Source of the DNA: Solirubrobacterales bacterium
GTDB taxonomy: Bacteria; Actinomycetota; Thermoleophilia; Solirubrobacterales; Solirubrobacteraceae
Assembly: GCA_013696535.1 (NCBI GenBank)
Contig: JACCYI010000114.1
Coordinates: 1 to 8,657 of the forward strand
Length of the DNA stretch: 8,657 bases
Direction: 5' to 3'
Part shown: one piece after another, positions 1 to 6,525 of the stretch
Position numbering within the stretch: position 1 is the first letter of the stretch
How the letters are laid out: each line of letters opens with the position of its first letter
Position numbers and translations under genes: made by a program
Notes under the pieces: model-generated
What the model was told of the DNA's origin: nothing
Databases searched by the model: none
Seen by the model: only the letters and a program-made list of their open reading frames with translations

Positions 1-928
1 GTACGTGACGAGCTGTGCGCGGCGGTCGCGTCCGCCCACGGCCGCCGTCGCGGCCGCCGACGGTAGTGCCGGGCCGCGTACGGCGAGGAGCGGCACTCAG
101 CGCGATGCCGGCCAGGATCGCCGTCGCGCCCAGGAGCTGAAGCCCGCCGAAGGCATCGTGGAAGGCCAGCGCGCCCACCGCCCCGCCGACCAGAGGCTCC
201 AGATTGACGAAGGCCCCGGCGAGCTCGGGCGTGACACGCGCCTGCCCAAGGGCGAAGAGGACGAAGGGCAAGAGCGTGCCCGCGAAGGCGAGCGCGAATG
301 CGGCGGCCAGCGGCGTGGTCCCGGGCAGCGACGAGGGCAGGCCCTCGAAGGCCAAGGCGATCGGCAGAGCGATGACCGCCCCCGCCCCGAGCTGCACGGC
401 CGTGACCGACGCCGGATCGCGACCGGCGAGCAGCCGCGGCTGAGCCACGATGAAAGCGGCGGAGCCGGCCACGGAGAGCAGCACGAACAGGTCGCCCTCG
501 AGCGTCGCGTCGTCGCCGCCTCCTCCAGCGACGAGCGCCACGCCTGCCAGCGCGAGGCCGAAGCCCGTCCAGGCCACCAGTCCCGAAGTCCCCCGCCCGA
601 GCGCCGCGTTGAGCAGCGCCACGAGAACCGGTGCCGCACCGACGATCAGCGCCGCGTGGGAGACGCTGGTCTGCCCGATGCCCAGATTCTGGACAATGAT
701 CACAAGGCCATAGCCGCCGGCGCCCCAGGCCACGACCGGGAGAGAGAACGCGCGACGCAGCCCGCGCCGGGTCAGGAGCGCCAGTGGAAGCGCGGCGAAC
801 GAGAAGCGGACCACGGTGAGCCCGGCCGGATCGAGCCATTCGAGTGCCAACTTCGACAGCGGGACGGTGAGGCCCCAGAGCAGGCCGGCGGTGACCAGGG
901 CGGCGAGAGCTGAACGGCGGTCGGACAT
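1..928 (-). CDS. EamA/DMT-family transporter, probable exporter (3' end beyond window)
   Basis: The reverse complement from the ATG at 928-926 is open to the window edge, giving 309 residues with no stop. The protein begins MSDRRSALAALVTAGLLWG and has about ten hydrophobic segments in two homologous halves (about residues 8-135 and 145-280), the layout of drug/metabolite transporters with two EamA domains. Each half ends in a typical signature: AAPVLVALL (98-106), and NLEPLVGGAVGALAF (242-256) followed by GLQLLGATAILAGI (262-275). The family moves small molecules such as amino acids or their derivatives across the inner membrane; the substrate cannot be read here. A GTG at 934-932 is an alternative in-frame start, and no strong ribosome site precedes either. 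It is divergent from the Lrp-type gene at 1009, which suggests amino-acid-linked control. After residue 280 comes an odd Arg/Gly/Thr/Pro-rich tail with no membrane segment, so the natural end is uncertain. Confidence 0.88.
   Translation of the reverse strand, partial: MSDRRSALAALVTAGLLWGLTVPLSKLALEWLDPAGLTVVRFSFAALPLALLTRRGLRRAFSLPVVAWGAGGYGLVIIVQNLGIGQTSVSHAALIVGAAPVLVALLNAALGRGTSGLVAWTGFGLALAGVALVAGGGGDDATLEGDLFVLLSVAGSAAFIVAQPRLLAGRDPASVTAVQLGAGAVIALPIALAFEGLPSSLPGTTPLAAAFALAFAGTLLPFVLFALGQARVTPELAGAFVNLEPLVGGAVGALAFHDAFGGLQLLGATAILAGIALSAAPRRTRPGTTVGGRDGGRGRTRPPRTARHV
39..62. repeat. Tandem 12-bp repeat, two copies, in the EamA gene tail
   Basis: CGGCCGCCGTCG (39-50) is followed directly by CGGCCGCCGACG (51-62), differing at one base. 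It lies in the region encoding the Gly/Arg-rich C-terminal tail of the transporter. It is probably a small slippage duplication in GC-rich DNA and may explain part of the unusual tail. No function is inferred. Confidence 0.5.
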
Positions 929-950
929 GACCACATTGTGAGTGAAAAGT

Positions 951-975
951 TGTCTTATCCCAGTAGGATTTGACA
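951..975. promoter_or_regulatory. Inverted repeat, candidate Lrp-type operator (distal)
   Basis: The 10-base arms at 951-960 and 966-975 are complementary at 8 of 10 positions around a 5-base spacer, with the form TGTC-N2-ATCC-N5-GGAT-N2-GACA. The repeat lies between the divergent transporter and regulator genes, and its right arm contains the TTGACA of the regulator's putative -35 element. Lrp/AsnC proteins bind degenerate dyads of this size in their own promoters. Assigning it to the adjacent regulator is inference. Its centre (963) is 34 bases from the centre of the dyad at 987-1007. Confidence 0.5.
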
Positions 976-998
976 GTTGCGTCTAATGACGAAACAAT
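970..998 (+). promoter_or_regulatory. Sigma70-like promoter for the Lrp/AsnC gene
   Basis: A consensus TTGACA (970-975) is followed after 17 bases by AACAAT (993-998), which matches four of six positions of TATAAT. A start about 7 bases downstream would fall near 1005, only a few bases before the ATG at 1009. The mRNA could therefore be leaderless or nearly so, in keeping with the absence of any purine-rich ribosome site before that ATG. Both elements lie in or beside inverted repeats, so repressor binding would occlude them and autoregulation is plausible. Confidence 0.45.
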
Positions 999-1007
999 AT
1001 TTTGTCA
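987..1007. promoter_or_regulatory. Inverted repeat, candidate Lrp-type operator (proximal)
   Basis: This is a 21-base dyad with an A/T-rich centre: TGAC-G-AAA-C-AATATTTTGTCA. Eight of ten base pairs are symmetric around position 997. It overlaps the putative -10 element and ends two bases before the ATG of the Lrp/AsnC gene. A/T-rich centres with symmetric flanks are typical of Lrp/AsnC binding sites. With the dyad at 951-975 it forms a pair about three helical turns apart, so two dimers could bind on the same face of the DNA. Confidence 0.55.
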
Positions 1008-1008
1008 A

Positions 1009-1476
1009 ATGCCCGTAACGCTTGACGAAATTGACGTTCGGCTGCTGACCGAGCTGCAAGAGGACGCGGACCGGCCGAACGTCGAGCTCGCACGGATCGT
1101 GGGCCTCTCGCCGGCGGCGACCCTCCACCGCGTCCGCCGGCTCAAGGAGTCGGGCGTCATCCGAAGCATCAGCGCCCGTCTGGACTCGACTGCCGCCGGC
1201 TTCCCCCTTCAGGTCTACGTCGCCGTCACGCTCGCCCGCCACGACGAGACGGCCAATCGCCGCTTCGAGGAAGCCGTGCGCGGGACCGAACAGATCATCG
1301 CGGCCGACTGGGTTGCGGGGGAGACGGACGCCATGCTCATGGTCGTGGCACGCGACGTCGCCGACCTTCAGAGCGTCTTCATGAAGCTCTCCACCCGCGG
1401 CGGGCAGCGCATGACCACGCTTCTGCGCCTCGAGGAGCTCAAGCCGGCATCGCCGCTTCCGCTGGGCAACTCCTGA
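1009..1476 (+). CDS. Lrp/AsnC-family transcriptional regulator
   Basis: This 155-residue protein has the usual length and layout of feast/famine regulators. An N-terminal winged helix-turn-helix (about 5-51: LDEIDVRLLTELQ, then LARIVGLSPAATLHRVRRL, then GVI) is followed by a ligand-binding RAM domain (about 63-145: FPLQVYVAVTLA, then WVAGETDAMLMVVARDVADL). Such proteins sense amino acids or related metabolites and control nearby transport or catabolic genes, usually including themselves. The ATG at 1009 was chosen because it gives the family-length N terminus. An in-frame TTG at 970 would add 13 unlikely residues and overlaps the putative -35 element. The gene is divergent from an EamA transporter with two dyads between them, so the transporter is the most likely target. 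The effector is unknown. Confidence 0.92.
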   Translation: MPVTLDEIDVRLLTELQEDADRPNVELARIVGLSPAATLHRVRRLKESGVIRSISARLDSTAAGFPLQVYVAVTLARHDETANRRFEEAVRGTEQIIAADWVAGETDAMLMVVARDVADLQSVFMKLSTRGGQRMTTLLRLEELKPASPLPLGNS

Positions 1477-1546
1477 TCACCGAGAGTTCACCTGCTGCGA
1501 CACGGTCCGGGGGAGGGCCCGCTCTACGTCCGGTTGTCCGTTTGTT

Positions 1547-1551
1547 GGGAG
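1547..1551 (+). promoter_or_regulatory. Ribosome binding site fixing the start at 1558
   Basis: GGGAG lies six bases before the ATG at 1558-1560. This spacing favours that ATG over the ATG at 1552 and the TTG at 1534 in the same frame. Starting at 1558 also gives a compact signal peptide. Confidence 0.55.
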
Positions 1552-1557
1552 ATGCCG

Positions 1558-4451
1558 ATGTTCGCAGGCCGACCGCTGAAGGTCCTGATGGTGGGAGTTG
1601 CGACGGTCCTCGTGGCAGCGCCCGCCGCCCGCGGCGACGACGACTGGGTGCGGCGGTTGAAGGGGACGGAGGCCTTCAAGGCGCCGGCCGGGGAGCGGCC
1701 CGCAAGCATCGATCGCGAGGGTACGACCGTGATCCCGAACGGTCGCCTGATCGATCCGGCGGGTACGACGGTCGAGGTGGCGCCTCATCCGTTCGGGCTC
1801 GAGCTCTCTCCCGACGGCGGGACGGTCGCGACCGCCAACAGCGGGATCAAGCCGTTCTCGGTTTCGCTGGTCGAGACCACCGGATCGAGCCGAGCGTTCG
1901 TCAGATCCCGCCCGGCAACGCCGGCGACAGCGGGATCATCAACGCGGTCTTCATGGGCCTTGCCTACTCGCCCGACGGCAAGAGCCTCTATGTCTCCGGG
2001 GGCAACGACGGGACGATCTTCGAACTCGACGCGCGATCCGGCGCGAAGCTGCGGACGATCAACCTCAACGTCCCATTTGGCGGCCGCGCCTGGAAGGACG
2101 GCTACATCGGCGACATCCGCCTGTCCCCTGACGGCCGCACCCTGTACGCGCTCGACCAGGCGAACTTCCGGCTCGTCGCCGCCGACGTCGCCACCGGCAC
2201 GGTGACCAGCGTCCTGCGGACCGGCCGGTATCCGTTCGGGCTCGAGCTCTCGCCCGACGGTCGCCGCGCCTACGTCGCGAACGTCGGCGTGTTCGAGTAC
2301 AGCTACGTCGAGGGCTTCGACACCAAGAACGTCACCGCGACGGCGCTGCCGTTTCCCGCGTTCGGCGCCTTCACACCCGAGGCCCGCGACGGCACGGTGG
2401 CCTTCGGCATCCGGGTTCCCGGCCTCGGCGACCCGAACGACGAGCGCAGCTTCTCGCTCTGGACCCTCGATCTGAAGACCGGCGATCGGCTCGGGGCGGT
2501 GAAGACGGGCCCGCTGGTCGGGGAGCCGGTGGAGGGCGTGCCCGCCGTCGGCGGATCGAGCCCGAATTCCGTCTCCACCGACGGGCGCCACGTCTACGTC
2601 AGCAACAACAACTCCGACACCATCGCGGTCGTTGATGCCGACGGGCGCCGGCTCGTCGACACCATCGCCCTGCAGCCGACGCGCCGCCTCGGCAACCTGC
2701 GCGGCGTGATGCCGTTCGGCAATGCGTTGTCGCCGGACAAGCGCACGCTGTACGTCGCGGAATCGGGCATCAACGCGGTCGCCGCGATCGACGTGCGCAC
2801 ACGCCGCGTGCTCGGTCACATCCCCGTGGGCTGGTTCCCGGCCAAGATTGCCGTCGCGCCCGACGGTCGGCGCCTGTACGTCGCCAACGCCAAGGGCTTC
2901 GGCTCCGGACCCAACGCCGGGCCGGGTTACGACGCCTCGCGCGGGGATCAATACATCGGCAGCCTCATGCACGGCTCGGTGACGCGTGTCGAGCTGCCCG
3001 ATCCGCGCAGCCGCCGGGGGCGCCGGCAGTTGCGGCGCTGGACGGCCGAGGTGCTGCGCAACAACGGCTTCAACGGGCGCCCGTACCGGCGCACCCGACC
3101 CGTCGAGTCCCCGATCAAGCACGTCATCTTCGTCACGAAGGAGAACCGCACCTTCGATCAGGTCCTCGGCGACCTCGGAACCATCGGTGGGCGCCGGGTC
3201 AACGGCGATCCCGCCGTCGCCAACCAGCCCGGCGTGGGCTACGGCGAGAAGACGACGGTCGTCTACGGCGACGGCACGACCGCCGAGGACGTCGACGCAA
3301 CGCCCAACCACCACGCGCTCGCGAGACAGTTCGCGGTCTCGGACAACGCCTACGTCGATTCGGACGTCTCGGCCGACGGCCATCGCTGGCTCGTCGGGGT
3401 GGCACCCGACGAGTACGTCGAGACGAGCACGAACGCAAGCTACGGAGGGCGCCAGGATTACCGCGAGGACCTGTCCGCCGACGCCGCGCCGGGGCGCCGT
3501 GCCTTCTTTGAGTCCAACTCGTCGCTGTCGCCGGAGGACTACCCGGAGGCCGGCTCGATCTGGGAGAACTTCGACCGCAGCGGCACCAGCTTCCGCAACT
3601 ACGGCGAGGGCTTCGAGCTGTCGGGGATCCGGGAGGGGCCGGGACTGGAACCCACCGGAGCGCGCCTGCCGCTCAACATCCCGATGCCCGACGCGCTGTT
3701 TCGAAACACGGACCGCAACTTCCCGACCTACAACACGAACATCTCCGACCAGTACCGCGAGGACGAGTTCGAGCGTGAGCTCGAGACGCGCTTCGGGCCC
3801 GGCGGCGAAGCGCTTCCGCAGTTCATGAACGTCTACCTGCCCAACGACCACGGGGCGGGACCCAACGCCGCACGCGGCTACCCCTCCCGGGCCTCGTACA
3901 TCACGGACAACGACCTCGCGCTGGGACGACTGGTCGACACGCTGAGTCACTCCCGTTGGTGGCGCGACACGGCGATCGTCGTAACCGAAGACGACGCCCA
4001 GGACGGCACGGACACCGTCGACGCGCACCGCACGGTGATGCTCGTCATCAGCCCGTGGGTCAAGCACGGCTACCTGACGCGCGAGCACACCTCGATCATG
4101 TCGATCATCAAGACGATCAACCTGCTGACCGGAACGCTCTTCCTCAACCAGTTCGACGCCGCTTCCACCAGCCTGCTGGATTCGTTCACCGACAAGCCAG
4201 ACCTCACGCCGTACGCGGTCCGCCCGCCGGACCCGCGGATCTACAAGCCGTCGAGCCCGGCCGCGAGGCAGGCGCGGCCCGACGTGCCCGCGCCGCCGAG
4301 CCCCGAGCTCGACGATCCCGCCGACATGCACGCAGACCTCAAGCGCAAGCTCGCCAACGCCGAGAAGATCAGCGCCGGCGACAGGCCGTCACCGGAGCCG
4401 GCCCCGGGTGACGAGCCGGCGGAGGAGGTGGAGACGGAGGGGGCCGGTTGA
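1558..4451 (+). CDS. Secreted YncE-like beta-propeller/alkaline-phosphatase-superfamily phosphoesterase fusion, frameshifted near 1890
   Basis: This matches the family called bifunctional YncE/alkaline phosphatase family protein. The N terminus (MFAGRPLKVLMVGVATVLVA, then APAARG-DDD) is a signal peptide, so the product is exported. Residue numbers assume a repaired 964-residue protein. Seven SPDG-like blade motifs start near 78, 134, 187, 226, 336, 386 and 428, fitting a seven-bladed propeller. The phosphoesterase domain (PF04185 type) runs from about 520: KENRTFDQ (E529, N530), TPNHHALARQF, SADGH (605-609), TEDDAQDG (D812, D813), AHRTVMLVISPW (H824). These are the expected metal-site and active-site elements; assigning individual residues is inference. 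A Pro/Glu-rich tail follows. The reading frame changes once: VETTGSS is in the start frame, but PSVRQIPPGN and everything after is in the next frame. One missing C in the run at 1890-1891 explains it, so this is either a sequencing error or a recent mutation. Substrate unknown. Confidence 0.85.
1788..1817 (+). repeat. 30-bp direct repeat, copy 1 (propeller blade)
   Basis: These 30 bases recur at 2231-2260 with one mismatch (T1809 against G2252). Both copies encode PFGLELSPDG, in the first and fourth blade motifs. Near-identity at the DNA level, including third codon positions, points to recent blade duplication or gene conversion rather than protein-level conservation alone. Confidence 0.75.
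2231..2260 (+). repeat. 30-bp direct repeat, copy 2 (propeller blade)
   Basis: Second copy of the blade repeat at 1788-1817, matching at 29 of 30 bases. It encodes PFGLELSPDG in the blade starting near residue 226. Recombination between the copies would delete 443 bases, which is not a multiple of three. Confidence 0.75.
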
Positions 4452-4464
4452 GCCGGTCCGCAGA

Positions 4465-4482
4465 TCGGCGCTAGAGCGCCGA
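4465..4482. terminator. Hairpin between convergent genes, possible bidirectional terminator
   Basis: TCGGCGC (4465-4471) and GCGCCGA (4476-4482) form a perfect seven-pair stem with a TAGA loop; an eighth T-A pair could close it to a two-base loop. It starts 14 bases after the stop codon of the plus-strand fusion gene and overlaps the stop codon (4473-4471) of the minus-strand metallophosphoesterase. Neither side has a T-run, so it is not a textbook intrinsic terminator. Many high-GC bacteria appear to use such T-less hairpins, sometimes with Rho. The function is inferred from position. Confidence 0.5.
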
Positions 4483-5511
4483 GGGGGAGGCGTCGTCGAG
4501 CAGGGTCAGCGTCCGGGGCGCGGCCCCGGGCTCGAGCAGGACCGCGCCACCCGGCCAGTAGGGGTGGGGCGGCTCGGCGCCGGCCAGCAGCAGCGGCTCG
4601 AACACCCACGAGCCGCTGTTGTGCAGCCGCGGTCCGCGACCCTCAGGGCGCCATTCCGCGAGATCGTCATCCGCCAGCGGTCCCGTTCGGTGCACATGCC
4701 CGAAGAGGACGTGTCGGGCGCGGATACCGAGCGACTGCAACACCGCCGACATGGCCGGCAGGGCAGCGCGACGGAACTGCATTCCCAGGACGCCGGCGGT
4801 GAGCGGGGCGAGTCCCTGGCTGCGCAGGAACTGAGCGGCCAGCGGGACCGCGGCGATGGTGGCTCGGCGCAACGCGCCGGCCGCTCGGTCGATGCCTTCG
4901 GTCAGGCCGTCGGGAAGGTCCTGAGAGACGACGGAGCTGAGGGTGTCGATCGAGGGTCCGCCCGTGCGCTCGTACTCGTCGGGCGTCGCGCCGCGGTCTG
5001 GGAGGACGGCGAACGGTCCGCGTGCGACGACCCCACGGGCCCGCGGGAACAGCTGCCGGTCGACGTAGTGGCCGTGGGTCGCATAGATCCCCGGACCGAG
5101 CCACGCGCCCGGGTACTGCACCCGGACCCGTGCGGGCCGCAGGCTGGCGACCAGGGCTTCAAGCGCCGCAGAGCTGCGGGCCGGAACGCGCGTGGCGATC
5201 CCGAGGGCTCTTCCGGCAGCCCGCCGCTCGCGCAGGAAGGGCCTGACCAGGACGTGATCATGATTGCCTGGCACGATCAGCACCTCGCGGCCGCGGCCCA
5301 GGGTTTCCCCCAGGACCCGCAGGGGGTGATGAGCGCGGTCAAAGGCACGACGCGGGCGCCCTTCGAGCAGCTCGACCACGTCGCCGAGCAGCACGAGCCG
5401 GTCGACGCCCGACACCGCCGCCTGGAGGGCGTCGAGGGCGACCGGCCGGCGCAGCACGTCACGTCCGAGCGCCGAGCCGAGGTGGAGATCGGAAACTACG
5501 AGCGTGCGCAT
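4471..5511 (-). CDS. Calcineurin-like metallophosphoesterase
   Basis: This 346-residue protein carries the full set of calcineurin-type metal-binding motifs in order: SDLHLG (D8, H10), LLGDVVE (D44), PGNHDH (N83, H84), ATHGHYVD (H146, H148) and FGHVHR (H272, H274). It therefore should bind two metal ions and hydrolyse a phosphomonoester, phosphodiester or pyrophosphate bond; the substrate cannot be told from the motifs. There is no signal peptide or clear membrane helix, so it is probably cytosolic. Between the fourth and fifth motifs lies a long Ala-rich, mostly helical insertion (about 160-265), larger than in minimal family members and perhaps a substrate-selecting cap. It is convergent with the propeller-phosphoesterase gene and lies 47 bases downstream of the methyltransferase, possibly in one transcript. 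The ATG at 5511 starts just before the first motif, as usual; the ribosome site is weak. Confidence 0.9.
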   Translation of the reverse strand: MRTLVVSDLHLGSALGRDVLRRPVALDALQAAVSGVDRLVLLGDVVELLEGRPRRAFDRAHHPLRVLGETLGRGREVLIVPGNHDHVLVRPFLRERRAAGRALGIATRVPARSSAALEALVASLRPARVRVQYPGAWLGPGIYATHGHYVDRQLFPRARGVVARGPFAVLPDRGATPDEYERTGGPSIDTLSSVVSQDLPDGLTEGIDRAAGALRRATIAAVPLAAQFLRSQGLAPLTAGVLGMQFRRAALPAMSAVLQSLGIRARHVLFGHVHRTGPLADDDLAEWRPEGRGPRLHNSGSWVFEPLLLAGAEPPHPYWPGGAVLLEPGAAPRTLTLLDDASPSAL

Positions 5512-5558
5512 GAGTCACCGAGGCTAGGCCCTCGCCCGCAGCCCCCCGGCCGACAGGG

Positions 5559-6473
5559 TCATCCGTGCTTAAGGGCGACCAGATAGGCGACGGCGGAGCG
5601 CCGGATCGGCCGGCCCTCCACCACCGATTTCTCGAGGTGTGACAGAAAACGGGCTCGCTCCGGTTCGGTCAGTGCCGCGGCGATGGCTTCGCGGACCGTC
5701 GGCGCCAGCGGGTTGGGAGACGTGTCGAGCATCGCCTCGTAGCTGATCGAACGCGCGAGCGAGCCGGGCTCGACGTCGATGTGGCATTCGAGGTGGACCC
5801 GCTCGAAGCCGGCACCTTCGGCCAGGCGCGCGAGGTCTCGGTCATCGAAGTCGAGCATCGCTGCGGCGGCAGGATCCTCCAGCTCGTCGAACGTCGCCTT
5901 GACCTTGTCGGCCAAGTCGGAGACCGGGCCCACTTCGTAGCCCCAGAAGCGGTCGGTGGGCTCGGGGAACGTGAGCCGGTTGATGGGCTCGAAGAGTGAG
6001 ATCCGTCCTCCCGGACGCAGCACGCGATGCAGTTCGGCGAGTGCCCTCGCCTTGTCGGCGACGTAGATCAGCACAGACCGGGTGGTGGCGACGTCGATCG
6101 AGCGGGCGCCGATCTCGGCCAGATCTTCCGCACGCGTGGTCACGAACCGGGCGCGGTCGAGCAGTCCGCGAGCGGCGACGGCGCTGCGGCTCTGCTCGAG
6201 CAGGGGGGCCGAGATCTCGGAGAAGATCACGCTGCCACGCGCTCCCACCCTCTCCAGCGCCTCCAGACCGACCAGGCCGTCACCGCTGCCGACGTCCAGA
6301 AGGGTCAAGCCCTCGAGCGGTCCCGCATAGTGGAGGATCCGGTTGCGGATCGGAGCGAGGTGCTCGAGCGTGACCTCGCGCTGCCGGGCGTCGCCCGCAT
6401 CACGTCGTTCGAGCAGCCATCGCGACCAGGCGTCAGGCTCGGCCGGCATTCCACGAAGGATGGCATCGACCAC
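5559..6473 (-). CDS. Class I SAM-dependent methyltransferase
   Basis: This protein of about 304 residues has the Rossmann-type methyltransferase core. Motif I is LLDVGSGDGLVG (58-69), with the acidic residue after strand 2 in FSEIS (E86). TRAEDL (113-118) and the strand 4 region IDVATTRSVLIYV (126-138) follow, then HRVLRPGGRISLFEPI (149-164). It should transfer a methyl group from S-adenosylmethionine to a small molecule or another acceptor. The C-terminal half (about 165-300), which normally selects the acceptor, matches nothing I can name. The start is uncertain: GTG at 6473 gives 304 residues and the in-frame ATG at 6449 gives 296 beginning MPAEPDAWSRWL; neither has a strong ribosome site. 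It is divergent from phaC, with only 52 bases between them if the GTG is used, and upstream of the metallophosphoesterase. No direct link to polymer metabolism is visible. Confidence 0.88.
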   Translation of the reverse strand: MVDAILRGMPAEPDAWSRWLLERRDAGDARQREVTLEHLAPIRNRILHYAGPLEGLTLLDVGSGDGLVGLEALERVGARGSVIFSEISAPLLEQSRSAVAARGLLDRARFVTTRAEDLAEIGARSIDVATTRSVLIYVADKARALAELHRVLRPGGRISLFEPINRLTFPEPTDRFWGYEVGPVSDLADKVKATFDELEDPAAAAMLDFDDRDLARLAEGAGFERVHLECHIDVEPGSLARSISYEAMLDTSPNPLAPTVREAIAAALTEPERARFLSHLEKSVVEGRPIRRSAVAYLVALKHG

Positions 6474-6525
6474 CCAGGGTCGGCACCGCCGTTTGGCGCG
6501 TCACGCGACGGGTAAGTGCAGGCGA

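Noticed and set aside
5..913. A 302-codon plus-strand frame at the left edge
   Set aside because: It is very hydrophilic, with repetitive Arg/Glu/Gly/Gln composition. The opposite strand encodes a clear ten-helix transporter.
1477..1557. Promoter, Pho-box or terminator between the Lrp-type gene and the propeller-phosphoesterase gene
   Set aside because: Only GC-rich sequence with a short GGGCCC palindrome was seen. No repeated Pho-box-like element, no convincing -35/-10 and no T-tailed hairpin was found.
1885..1900. Programmed ribosomal frameshifting in the propeller-phosphoesterase gene
   Set aside because: No slippery heptamer of the X-XXY-YYZ type, no internal Shine-Dalgarno element and no clear downstream structure was seen. 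A single lost C is simpler.
1785..4331. An 848-codon open frame on the minus strand opposite the propeller-phosphoesterase gene
   Set aside because: It is a high-GC antisense shadow. The translation has no domain pattern and is rich in Arg, Val, Gly and Asp in a way expected from reverse-reading G/C-ending codons, while the plus strand has clear motifs.
5512..5558. Small imperfect dyad (GAGG...CCTC) between the methyltransferase and metallophosphoesterase
   Set aside because: The arms are only four bases with mismatches, which is expected by chance in such GC-rich sequence.
4408..5586. A 392-codon plus-strand frame beyond the propeller-phosphoesterase gene
   Set aside because: It is antisense to the metallophosphoesterase, whose five metal motifs are unambiguous.
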